NCBI RefSeq assembly: GCF_016801865.2
Contig: NC_068938.1
Span: forward strand, 190,919,409 to 190,983,408
Direction: 5' to 3'
DNA length: 64,000 nt
Origin: Culex pipiens pallens
Lineage: Eukaryota > Arthropoda > Insecta > Diptera > Culicidae
The translations under genes and the position numbers were made by a program. The notes under the pieces are model-generated. The model was not told the DNA's origin. It saw only the letters and a program-made list of their open reading frames with translations, and did not search any database. Below are positions 46,000 to 56,645 of the stretch, piece after piece (within the stretch, counting starts at the first letter, position 1; each line of letters begins with the position of its first letter).

Positions 46000-47600
46000 G
46001 CTCAAAATCATATGGTTCGGTAAATGTCCTCCCGGGAGAACTTCTCTGGGGGCACCGGCCACTCCAGGTTGTGGCCAATACTGTCAAAATGGCCATTTTC
46101 ATTACCAGTATTGAAAACCAAGAAGTTTGATACCCATATTGCCCAAAATCGTATGGTTCTGTTAATGTCCTCCCGGGAGAACCTCCCTGAGGGCACCGGC
46201 CACTCCAGGTTCTGGCCTACACTGTCAAAATGGCCATTTTCATTTCCAGTATTAAAACCCATGAATTTTGATACCCAAATTGCCAAAAATCGTATGGTTC
46301 GGTAAATGTCCTCCCGAGTAAACCTCCCTGAGGGCACCGGCCACTCCAGGTTGTGGCCAACACTGTCAAAATGGTCATTTTCATTACCAGTATTGAAAAA
46401 CATGAATTTTGATACCAATATTGCCCATAATCGTATGGTTCGGTAAATGTCCTTCCGGGAGAACCTCCCTGAGGGCACCGGCCACTCCAGGTTGTGGCCA
46501 ATACTGTCAAAATGGCCATTTTCATTACCAGTATTGAAAATCAAGAAGTTTGATACCCATATTGCCCAAAATCGTATGGTTCGGTAAATGTCCTCCAGGA
46601 ACTTCCTTGAGGGCACCGGCCACTCCAGGTTGTGGCCAATACTGTCAAAATGGCCATTTTCAATACCAGTATTGAAAACCAAGAAGTTTGATACCCATAT
46701 TGCCCAAAATCATATGGTTCTGTTAATGTCCTCCCGGGAGAACCTCCCTGAGGGCACCGGCCACTCCAGGTTCTGGCCTACACTGTCAAAATGGGCATTT
46801 TCATTTCCAGTATTAAAACCCATGAATTTTGATACCCTTATTGCCAAAAATCGTATGGTTCGGTAAATGTCCTCCCGAGTAAACCTCCCTGAGGGCACCG
46901 GCCACTCCAGGTTGTGGCCAATACTGTCAAAATGGCCATTTTCATTACCAGTATTGAAAAACATGAATTTTGATACCAATATTGCCCAAAATCGTATGGT
47001 TCGGTAAATGTCCTTCCGGGAGAACCTCCCTGAGGGCACCGGCCACTCCAGGTTGTGGCCAATACTGTCAAAATGGCCATTTTCATTACCAGTATTGAAA
47101 ATCAAGAAGTTTGATACCCATATTGCCCAAAATCGTATGGTTCGGTAAATGTCCTCCCGGGAGAACTTCCTTGAGGGCACCGGCCACTCCAGGTTGTGGC
47201 CAATACTGTCAAAATGGCCATTTTCATTACCAGTATTGAAAACCAAGAAATTTGATACCCATATTGCCCAAAATCGTATGGTTCTGTTAATGTCCTCCCG
47301 GGAGAACCTCCCTGAGGGCACCTGCCACTCCAGGTTGTGGCCAATACTGTCAAAATGGCCATTTTCATTACCAGTATTGAAAATCAAGAAGTTTGATACC
47401 CATATTGCCCAAAATCGTATGGTTCGGTAAATGTCCTCCCGGGAGAACTTCCCTGAGAGCACCGGCCACTCCAGGTTGTTGCCAATACTGTCAAAATGGC
47501 CATTTTCATCACCAGTATCAAAATCCAAGAAGTTTGATACCCATATTGTCCAGTCTCGTATGGCCTTCCATCGGAACACCCCTGAGGGTTCTGGCCACTC
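46000..47600 (-). repeat. Family B 141-bp tandem array (copy 1)
   Basis: About 11 units at an exact 141-bp period (for example ggcacc at 46051 and 46192). They are clearly homologous to family A but diverged, and keep AAAATGGCCATTTT and GGCCAC-8-GTGGCC. A minus-strand frame of 331 codons (46710-47705) runs from the leader into six repeats (47-residue unit with GHFDSIGHNLEWPVPSG), and a 224-codon frame covers the rest. One unit has a short deletion near 46590. I regard the frames as repeat-derived. Confidence 0.92.
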
Positions 47601-47940
47601 CGGGTCTTGTGGCCAGAATATTTCGGCTGGCCTGTCTCCGCTTGGGCTGCTCCTTGCTCCAGGCCAGCTGCTTTTCGGCCAATTGCTTCTGGGCCTCCAG
47701 GCCATCTGCTTCCAGGTCCAGGTTGTTGTTCACTCTTCGGCGTCCAGCGATAGAATGATTTCCTTGGGCTGATCGAGCGGGGTTTATATTGGCTCGAAAT
47801 GGTGACGCAACAGTGCCTTGTTGCGTCGCAGACCTCTTCCCCAGTACCAAGCATGCAACATTTTCGTAACGCGCGACATTTTTCGTTTTTCTGGATTGAC
47901 ACCTCACCAGAATAGAGCCCTTAGGACAAAGTTCTTTGTC
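47601..47940 (-). promoter_or_regulatory. Family B leader with TATA box (copy 1)
   Basis: On the minus strand the leader runs from TTTGACAAAGAACTTTGTCC (a GACAAAG/CTTTGTC dyad) through CCAATATAAACCCCGC, a plausible TATA box near 47790, into a segment whose frame reads NNNLDLEADGLEAQKQLAE. That stretch recalls the amino end of LTR-retrotransposon Gag proteins (BEL/Pao type), suggesting the repeats trail a promoter captured from such an element. The Gag link is inference from a short stretch. Confidence 0.4.
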
Positions 47941-48476
47941 AAAATCCTTCAAATGGTCTGCTATCAAAACATATATCTATAATCCCTTCTATATTAAACC
48001 TTTGTTTGTCATTTTTTAATTATATTTGTTAAACGTACCTGCAACTCTAATTTCTATTTGTTTACCTAATGTAAAAGTTTTGAATTGTTTCTAATGTATA
48101 ATTTCTACCTAAGCATAAGCATCTTTTAAATAAAATGTTGAGTTGCATAAAGAAAATGAGTCCCCGTACCTCTTTCAATCACAATTTTTTTTTATTCCGG
48201 TTTTTAAATAATTAAAAAAACTTTAATACCCAATTGTAGTAAATCCACTCAACTGTGTACAATATTGCAAAAAAAGTACTGGAACGCGCTACCCAGGCAA
48301 AAGTTTTGCGGCTTCTCTCCTTGCAGAACTTCTGCAAAAGAGAGAGATGAAGAGAGCGAGCTGAAAAGTACGGGAACGTGCTGCAAAAAAAGTGACTTAT
48401 GCTGGCTGCAGAATTCTGCAGAAGTTGCAGAAATTTTGCAATTCTGCAGGTACGGGAATAGACCTATTGTTTCAAA

Positions 48477-49323
48477 TGATTCATGCACTGCTTGTTGTGC
48501 ATTTTTAAAGCTTTTGACGCTTGGCGTTTAATTTTATTTAAATACTTCCCCCAAAATTTTCATTTAAAAAAAATTGAACGAATATTAACAATTTTCGCTT
48601 GCAAGTGTCAAACGTCAAACGATCGCAGTTGGCCTTGAACAAGCAAGCGCGTGCTTTGACCCACGCAAAAAATCTTTCCGCTCTCTGATTGGCTGTTTTG
48701 TTTTGCCGTGGAGTCGTGAAGGCAGCATTTTTGCCAACGATTTTCATTCCATCGTCATCGTTCGAACCGACAACATCGTAGCAGCAGCAGCAGCAGCGGA
48801 AAAAAATCAACGACTGGAGGAAATCAAGAGCGAGCTCCGAGAAGAAGAAACACGCCAGCGTGTGCGTGAGATTGCTGCCAAAACGACGTCGAAGGAGAAA
48901 AACAAGGCCTACTTGGATGGACGCTCGAGGAGATGGCCACAAGAATCAACTTCTGCTGCAATTTAACAAAATGGCGCTTTTCAGCGCCAACGAAAAATTC
49001 ACGAAAGAGTTATTGTTTCAAATGATTTATGCACTGCTTTTTGAGCATTTTTAAAGCTTTTGACGCTTGGCGTTTAATTTTATTTAAATACTTCCCCCAA
49101 AATTTTCAATTAAAAAAAATTGAACGAATATTAACAATTTTCGCTTGCAAGTGTCAAACGATCGCAGTTGGCCTTGAACAAGCAAGCGCGTGCTTTGACC
49201 CACGCAAAAAATCTTTCCGCTCTCTGATTGGCTGTTTTGTTTTGCCGTGGAGTCGTGAAGGCAGCATTTTTGCCAACGATTTTCATTCCATCGTCAACGA
49301 TCGCAGTTGAGCCTTGAACAATT
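48477..49323 (+). repeat. Family C units inside duplication copy 2
   Basis: Contains boundaries at 48712 and 49251, so one more complete unit than copy 1. It ends with the same C-to-B jump (attccatcgtcaacgatcgc) as copy 1. Confidence 0.92.
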
Positions 49324-50924
49324 GCTCAAAATCATATGGTTCGGTAAATGTCCTCCCGGGAGAACTTCTCTGGGGGCACCGGCCACTCCAGGTTGTGGCC
49401 AATACTGTCAAAATGGCCATTTTCATTACCAGTATTGAAAACCAAGAAGTTTGATACCCATATTGCCCAAAATCGTATGGTTCTGTTAATGTCCTCCCGG
49501 GAGAACCTCCCTGAGGGCACCGGCCACTCCAGGTTCTGGCCTACACTGTCAAAATGGCCATTTTCATTTCCAGTATTAAAACCCATGAATTTTGATACCC
49601 AAATTGCCAAAAATCGTATGGTTCGGTAAATGTCCTCCCGAGTAAACCTCCCTGAGGGCACCGGCCACTCCAGGTTGTGGCCAACACTGTCAAAATGGTC
49701 ATTTTCATTACCAGTATTGAAAAACATGAATTTTGATACCAATATTGCCCATAATCGTATGGTTCGGTAAATGTCCTTCCGGGAGAACCTCCCTGAGGGC
49801 ACCGGCCACTCCAGGTTGTGGCCAATACTGTCAAAATGGCCATTTTCATTACCAGTATTGAAAATCAAGAAGTTTGATACCCATATTGCCCAAAATCGTA
49901 TGGTTCGGTAAATGTCCTCCAGGAACTTCCTTGAGGGCACCGGCCACTCCAGGTTGTGGCCAATACTGTCAAAATGGCCATTTTCAATACCAGTATTGAA
50001 AACCAAGAAGTTTGATACCCATATTGCCCAAAATCATATGGTTCTGTTAATGTCCTCCCGGGAGAACCTCCCTGAGGGCACCGGCCACTCCAGGTTCTGG
50101 CCTACACTGTCAAAATGGGCATTTTCATTTCCAGTATTAAAACCCATGAATTTTGATACCCATATTGCCAAAAATCGTATGGTTCGGTAAATGTCCTCCC
50201 GAGTAAACCTCCCTGAGGGCACCGGCCACTCCAGGTTGTGGCCAATACTGTCAAAATGGCCATTTTCATTACCAGTATTGAAAAACATGAATTTTGATAC
50301 CAATATTGCCCATAATCGTATGGTTCGGTAAATGTCCTTCCGGGAGAACCTCCCTGAGGGCACCGGCCACTCCAGGTTGTGGCCAATACTGTCAAAATGG
50401 CCATTTTCATTACCAGTATTGAAAATCAAGAAGTTTGATACCCATATTGCCCAAAATCGTATGGTTCGGTAAATGTCCTCCCGGGAGAACTTCCTTGAGG
50501 GCACCGGCCACTCCAGGTTGTGGCCAATACTGTCAAAATGGCCATTTTCATTACCAGTATTGAAAACCAAGAAATTTGATACCCATATTGCCCAAAATCG
50601 TATGGTTCTGTTAATGTCCTCCCGGGAGAACCTCCCTGAGGGCACCTGCCACTCCAGGTTGTGGCCAATACTGTCAAAATGGCCATTTTCATTACCAGTA
50701 TTGAAAATCAAGAAGTTTGATACCCATATTGCCCAAAATCGTATGGTTCGGTAAATGTCCTCCCGGGAGAACTTCCCTGAGAGCACCGGCCACTCCAGGT
50801 TGTTGCCAATACTGTCAAAATGGCCATTTTCATCACCAGTATCAAAATCCAAGAAGTTTGATACCCATATTGTCCAGTCTCGTATGGCCTTCCATCGGAA
50901 CACCCCTGAGGGTTCTGGCCACTC
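49324..50924 (-). repeat. Family B 141-bp tandem array (copy 2)
   Basis: Unit-for-unit match to 46000-47600, including the short deletion near 49914. The minus-strand frames (50034-51029, 331 codons; 49332-50006, 224 codons) correspond to those of copy 1 with only a few residue changes. Confidence 0.92.
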
Positions 50925-51268
50925 CGGGTCTTGTGGCCAGAATATTTCGGCTGGCCTGTCTCCGCTTGGGCTGCTCCTTGCTCCAGGCCAGCTGCTTTTC
51001 GGCCAATTGCTTCTGGGCCTCCAGGCCATCTGCTTCCAGGTCCAGGTTGTTGTTCACTCTTCGGCGTCCAGCGATAGAATGATTTCCTTGGGCTGATCGA
51101 GCGGGGTTTATATTGGCTCGAAATGGTGACGCAACAGTGCCTTGTTGCGTCGCAGACCTCTTCCCCAGTACCAAGCATGCAACATTTTCGTAACGCGCGA
51201 CATTTTTCGTTTTTCTGGATTGACACCTCACCAGAATAGAGCCCTTAGGACAAAGTTCTTTGTCAAAA
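50925..51268 (-). promoter_or_regulatory. Family B leader with TATA box (copy 2)
   Basis: Same as the leader of copy 1, with TATA in ccaatataaacc on the minus strand near 51114. After 51268 the sequence diverges into AT-rich DNA (attacgaattgctgcaacaa). Confidence 0.4.
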
Positions 51269-51800
51269 ATTACGAATTGCTGCAACAACATATTTCATTG
51301 CGAAATAAATACATAAAAGTACTTAAAAACTGATTAACAATTGTAAAAAAAATTTGTCCATACAAAATATAGTGATATTATAAAATTTACTATTTATCAT
51401 CCAGGTAATATTTTTTTTTTCGTAAAAACGATCAAATTTTTAGTAAATCATTATTATTTTATCTAAAAATGAAAGAAGCGTTCCAGAACATTCTAATCTG
51501 ATGTATTTAAGTGATTACAGTTCAATTGTTAGCAAAAAACATGTTTTTTCATGCATTGTTCCTCTTGCCCCAACGGGTTGTTCGTCTTGCCCCACTAGTT
51601 GAGTAGAACGTACAGAAAATCAAAAAAATTAAAATCATTTTTTACATTAAAAAACAGGATTTTTAAAAACTTGTTTTAACAAAGCCATAGCCAAGACCTA
51701 GAATAAGATGATTATGATAAAATTCGACAGATTTTTTAACTTTTTTAATGGGTTTTACGAGCATTTCCATAGCTTGTTACACTTGTCCCACTTTCCCCTA
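51269..51800. mobile_element. Right end of the GGGGCAAG-type host element
   Basis: AT-rich DNA containing gttcctcttgccccaacggg and gttcgtcttgccccactagt, the inverse of the subterminal motifs at 26630-26660. It ends acttgtcccactttccccta at 51781-51800, the inverted partner of the end at 26616. Immediately after this the second part of the split D copy begins. Confidence 0.65.
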
Positions 51801-51896
51801 TTTTTTTTTTGAGAACGAAAAAAATTTTGCATTGAAATTTAATAAAAAATCAAAATATTTTTAATCCAGCTCAAACATGCTAAATATGATTATCAA
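51801..51896 (-). mobile_element. Second part of the split family D copy
   Basis: Aligns in reverse with 16845-16950 (T-run; ttgcattgaaattt; ccagctcaaacatgctaaat; atgattatcaa). It follows on exactly from 26615 if the intervening 25 kb is removed, and is itself interrupted at 51896 by the next element. Confidence 0.7.
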
Positions 51897-52370
51897 CAAA
51901 CTTCCCATGCGCCAGTGCCAACGCACACCGCGGGTTTGGTTTTCTAGCTTCGGTACGTGCCTGAACCCATTTATGTATTCGTATCTTGGTACATCGTACC
52001 AGCGCACCACGACACTCTCGGCTCGCCCCATCGGTTTTGTGTCTGGCACTCACCCATGGCATGAACCCAGCGTGCCGTGGTACGCGCCGTGGTATTGAAC
52101 CAGTTTTGTACCGCCAGCGCGTACCACGGCACGTACCTCGGCTCGTAACGAGTGAAGCACCTTGGCTCATATACCGGGTTCATGCCATGGGTGAGTGCCA
52201 GACACAAAACCGACGCGGCGAACCGAGAGTGTCGTGGTGCGCTGGTACGATGAACCAAAATACCCTCGGTTCGTGTGAGTCGGGTACGGGTGTAAACCGA
52301 ACAAAGCAGGCGCAAAGCAAACCCGAGGTGCAAGTGAACCGCGTGTACCGCACGGTGCAGGGAAGCTTGA
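51897..52370. mobile_element. 474-bp hAT-like MITE with 8-bp target duplication
   Basis: The direct repeat ATTATCAA flanks it (51889-51896, 52371-52378). The ends are imperfect inverted repeats (CAAACTTCCCATGCGCC against CAAGCTTCCCTGCACC), and most of the GC-rich interior is inverted (about 51975-52078 with 52163-52260; ggcactcacccatggcatga and inverse). The 8-bp duplication and CA ends fit the hAT superfamily. The intact site exists in the D copy near 16850. Confidence 0.85.
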
Positions 52371-53062
52371 ATTATCAATGTAGAAAAATGTGTTTTATAT
52401 TGTTTTCAGTTGACTTTACTTCGACTTTTATTAAAAAATTTTAGTTTTTTTTAAATATCTTTTTGCCCCCTGATTTTTCGGAACAGTTTTGAAGAGGGTG
52501 GGGAGATTTTTTCATTTTTTTTTTCTAACTCTTGCTAATCGCTTCGTTAACAAGTATATTTGCTCTAAAATGGATCAAACCCGAATTGAAAGTGAAATAA
52601 AAACCATCTATTTTAATTTTGTTTACGTTAACCCGTCTTTATTGTTTGTTGAATGAATTTCAGGATTTGAAACTTTTATAATTTTGCGATACGATTAAAA
52701 ACATGCACACTAACCAGTTGTCGTAAATTGAAGTAGTGAACGAAAAACTACAAAATGCATTTTAAAATAAAAAAAAAACATTTTCAAAATGAACTAAGTT
52801 TGTAAAGCAAATGATTTTTAATAGGTTTATCAGATGTTGATTTTGTCTTCAAAATCAGATAGTCATTCCTCTTAAAAGTCAGCCCAAGAAAACAAGGGGC
52901 AAAGAAATTGAAAAAGTGTTTGTTTTCCACACCCCTCCTCTCCTTTAAATGGGCCCGAAAAATCAGGGGGCAAAAAATGTTCTAATTTCCAATAGAAATT
53001 TGAGTGCAATTTACTGAAATCAATTTAAAAGCATTCCCCTGCGTTTAGAATCATTTTAGCAT
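52371..53062 (-). mobile_element. Remainder of family D copy and a second D fragment
   Basis: Continues the D sequence after the hAT-like insertion (attatcaatgtagaaaaatg; gccccctgatttttcggaac; G-rich patch near 52495). Inverted D landmarks lie at about 52930-53060 (cccgaaaaatcagggggcaa; cctgcgtttagaatcatttt), so at least two D pieces meet here. Confidence 0.6.
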
Positions 53063-53716
53063 TACGTTATGATTCGAATTCCCGGACGCTTCGAAACCCG
53101 GACACTTCATCTTGTTTTATCAATTATTTGGATATAAGTTCGCATTATGAATGTCAAAACTGTGTTATTCGATTTATTCCAACATCAACATTCATTTAAA
53201 GTTTGTTTGAACGCTGTAGTTAATGCCAAAACAATCAAATACAATAAAATTATAAGTTTACGAAAAATTTGAAACATTTCACTTGAAATATTTCATGGGC
53301 GTTCGAAGCACCGGGAAGGCAAAGCAGAAATTTATGGTTTCGATTTCCTTAAATCCTAGCAAATTTTTATATAAACTATCGATTGTTTTGATGTTAACAG
53401 CTTATTTGAGACCTAAAGAATGCCATTCACTAACATTTTAGTCCAAATTTGTGCGATTCATAAGTAAAATCGAGTGTCCGGATTTCGAATCAGCTTTTAT
53501 CAGTGTCCGGGATTCGAAACACAACAAGTCATTTTAATTTAAAAATTCTGATGAAAAATTGTTAGAAAAGACATATTTTGCATGCATTTTCTTGAAACTG
53601 ACTGTTTATACTACAACCTGATGATATTTCTACATTTCCAACTTATCGCATGATTTTTTGCCAGCTATAACAAAAATGATTTGCTACTAAGTGTCCGGAT
53701 TTCGAATCATGACGTT
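53063..53716. mobile_element. MITE with (T/A)ACGT-ATGATTCGAA ends
   Basis: The left terminus (tacgttatgattcgaattcc) and the inverted right terminus (aacgtcatgattcgaaatcc) match at most positions, followed on both sides by CCGGAC motifs. Copies of gtgtccgg..ttcgaa lie inside. About 650 bp, no coding capacity. Confidence 0.65.
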
Positions 53717-53812
53717 ATTTGGTTTAATTCACAAATCTTCAGAATTTTGCAGAATTTTGATTTTTTTTAAGTTTTACATTTTTTGAAAACTAATGGTTGC
53801 ATATCAACTGTA

Positions 53813-54130
53813 AAGTAAAGTAAATCTCTCCCAGTTCCTGAGGGGAACACCCTTGAAGAGTATCGGGGCCGGCATTTACAAAGCGGATTCAGTGGCAGTT
53901 ACATTCTCAACTTAATGTTAACATGTTTAGGTTAATGTTAACATTCCATAGGTCGCCTCCCTAAGGTGTCGTGATAAGGTCCAGTTTGTGACGATACACT
54001 ACCTTCCCTTTACTAAGCAATCGATTCCAGAAGGGAAAAGATCACCAGTTGTGTTGGTCCGAGCCGGGATTTGAACCCCGATCTACCGCTTACGAGGCGG
54101 AAGCGTTACCACTGGGCTACGTGGCTCGGT
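53813..54130 (-). mobile_element. Full-length tRNA-Thr SINE with 13-bp target duplication
   Basis: A perfect direct repeat CATATCAACTGTA (53800-53812 and 54131-54143) flanks the 318-bp element. Read on the minus strand it starts ACCGAGCCACGTAGCCC, with tRNA-like part at 54057-54130 (anticodon CGT), and ends agatttactttactt. It is the same family as 15542-15860, which it closely resembles. Confidence 0.93.
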
Positions 54131-54431
54131 CATATCAACTGTACGGAAGTAAAATCAATTTTTCAATGGTTTGTTCAATGAAATGTCTAAATTGGGGCTT
54201 GCAATTTAAATTATTCAACTTTTTTTTTATTTTCAAATGCAAGTAAGAGAATTGATCGAGATTTACAAAAATGCGAGCAATTATAAGATTTTCAATGATT
54301 TTTAAACTCCAAACTTCGGTGCCCGTTTTACCCTACATCCCTTTGTCGTAAAGAGCTCATATTTGGCTTGAGGTCATATCAGAATTTGAAATAGTCTCTG
54401 AACGAAAAGCCAATAGGAAAAATTAGGTTGA

Positions 54432-54550
54432 GATGGGTTTTCGGCTTGCAGTCGTTTAAAGCAGCTCAAACACTTATTTGTGTACTTTATCCAAAAGTAC
54501 ACAAATAAGTGTTTGAGCTGCTTTAAACGACTGCAAGCCGAAAATCCATC
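54432..54550. repeat. Near-perfect 57-bp hairpin with 5-nt loop
   Basis: Arms 54432-54488 and 54494-54550 are complementary with a single mismatch, separated by atcca. The stem contains tcggcttgcagtcgtttaaa. Such a stem would give a long dsRNA if transcribed, or may be a recent inverted duplication. It lies outside any recognised transposon end. Confidence 0.9.
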
Positions 54551-56645
54551 TAAAATTAATAAACACAGTCGAAAAAAGCCACATTTACTACAACTTGGAA
54601 AAATTAGGTATTCAGAGTGTAGTCAAAATACCGTTCAATATTAAAATGCCGATTTCTCAACAACTTAAGGTCCGATCTTTCAGATAAAATTATTTCAAAA
54701 AGTAAATAATTAGCTCTTATTAATCATTTCTAGAGTTTTTAAGCTTTTGTGTTTTATATGTTTATAGGACCTTTAAAAAAGTTTAGATTTTTAAATTATT
54801 ACAATTTTGACCACATTTTCAACAACTAAACCCCAACATTCCGGTAACTGATCTCCAAACATATCCAAAGACCGTCTCTTGATGAGAATGATGAACTAGA
54901 ACTCCGTCGCGATCCCCTCAACAAACCTCAACATCTGAATGAAGATCATTTTCGGGGAGATCTTCCCGAGTATCACCACTACATCCTCCTCCACACACCC
55001 ACCAGCATTCCCTTCCCACACCTCCAACTTTTGCTAGCCACAACTAGCCGCACGCTCGCCCAAATGGCTAATCTCATTAGGATGAGATATGTGAATGAAT
55101 TAACTTTTTGGCTGAGGCTCGTTAGGCCGGGGTGATAAATTTCGAAACCATGATGAGCTCAAACGAGCGAAGGTTCATTGAAGGTCGGCGGTTGATTATT
55201 TTTTTTTCTGCGGAAAACATTTAGTAATTTGGAATCAGTTAGAGCGATTAAAGCGCAAAGTGTCCCACTTTGAAAAAAAAAAGCTGGTTAACGACCACAT
55301 AACGAACGCTGCATTAACAATTTCAACCGAAAATTAAATCAAGCTAGGTGGGGAATAGTTCGAGGCACGGATTAAGCGGCTAGGTTTCTAGAGATAAGCA
55401 TTCTTTTTCACCAACGTCAAACGCACTAATTAACATTCCTTCGGGTTTTGTCCGCTGGTCGTTAGTCAGGTTCGTCGTTTTTCGTCTATTGCCCAAAGGG
55501 GGGAAGTCGAAATTACCTAGTTATGCGGGGAGATTTATAAGTTGCTAGAGGAAATGAGGAATTTTCAACTTAGGAATAACGTCACGTTTCAAAGTTCTAA
55601 AAAATTCTACTCAAGACATAAATTAAGTTTCAAGTCGCGAGTATGCAGACTGCATTGAGGTGACAATGAGGTAAACCACAGAAGAACGATTCTTCGGCGG
55701 TGTCTCGGTGTGGTTCTCGATATACTTCGAGGAAAGGAAACTGAATCACTTCATAATTCTTGGTTCTTTGTGACGTTCTTGGTTGGTATAACATTTGCAT
55801 ACAATAATATGGCGCAGCGATTGAATGGCAGTCTCACGACAAATTATTACACAGGTTGACAAAAATTGGTTCAAAAAAAATATTTCAGTTGAAGAAATCC
55901 TGCTTGAAATTTTTTTTCAAAAAATTAATTTATTTCAAAATTTAAAAAAATGTTGTTGATCTGTGTTATTCATTTGCGTATTTATTGAAAGACGACCTGT
56001 TCTCCCCAGCAAAGGTATTGAGGCTCATTCCAATCGCTCATAAAAATGCACAGTTTGTCAAAGCCGTGCGCTCCTTGAACCATCAACTCCATCAGTTTCT
56101 TTCCAATATCGTTTGCCTGGCACCGCCAGTAAAGACATGCAAATGACTTGGCCACCTTTGCCAAGAAGTGTGACAAAAAAGTGCCTCTCCCAACCCAACC
56201 CAACTTCACACAAGAAACCGACGCCGGTTAGTTTTTATGGAAAATTGAAAACGCAAACTTCCCGCCTCCCGATCCCCATGAACACACCCAAGTTACGATT
56301 ATGAGCGCTTCTGTGACGGATGCCGAGGGTCTTGGCGCTGGCAAAGGTGAGCTCCAGGTGATTAAAAACTTGTACAAACTTCCTTCCAACCGTCCAACTC
56401 TGCATATCTTGGAGCTCGATAGCTAATTAAAACGTTATGCTTAGTCGGACGGACTGCAGAGAGAGAGAGAGAGCGCCCGCTTCATCTGGTAGTAACATGA
56501 TCCTGGGAGCAGCCGAACCATGCGAGTTAATCCCAATAACACCATAACGGCTACGGGGTTTGCTACAACGACTCTCGTGTAGCAAATACGTTTGACCCTG
56601 GGTTGGGAGCACTGGAGCTAGAGAGAGAGAGAGACTCTATTAGGG
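54551..56645. other. Unique island (about 54840-56640), no gene recognised
   Basis: Largely non-repetitive, with several balanced-composition blocks (54900-55100, 55320-55560, 55980-56640) and GA-dinucleotide runs at 56459-56474 and 56618-56632. The 75-codon minus frame at 55982-56209 has no recognisable domain. It stops abruptly at 56645 against AT-rich DNA and similar island sequence resumes after 61120. Confidence 0.35.

Larger units (their letters stand above)
45155..47944. repeat. Tandem segmental duplication, copy 1 (~2.79 kb)
   Basis: Spans the last ~525 bp of the DNA transposon, a partial C unit, the family B array and the B leader. It is followed directly by copy 2 (47941-51268). 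Landmarks correspond at an offset of 2786 bp before the C segment and 3324 bp after it. The junction shares a 4-bp AAAA overlap. Confidence 0.93.
47941..51268. repeat. Tandem segmental duplication, copy 2 (~3.33 kb)
   Basis: Repeats copy 1 with only a few base differences (for example one frame keeps a D-for-G type of change), but holds one extra 538-bp C unit. It ends at the same leader boundary ttctttgtcaaaa. The near-identity implies a recent event, or an assembly artefact. Confidence 0.93.
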
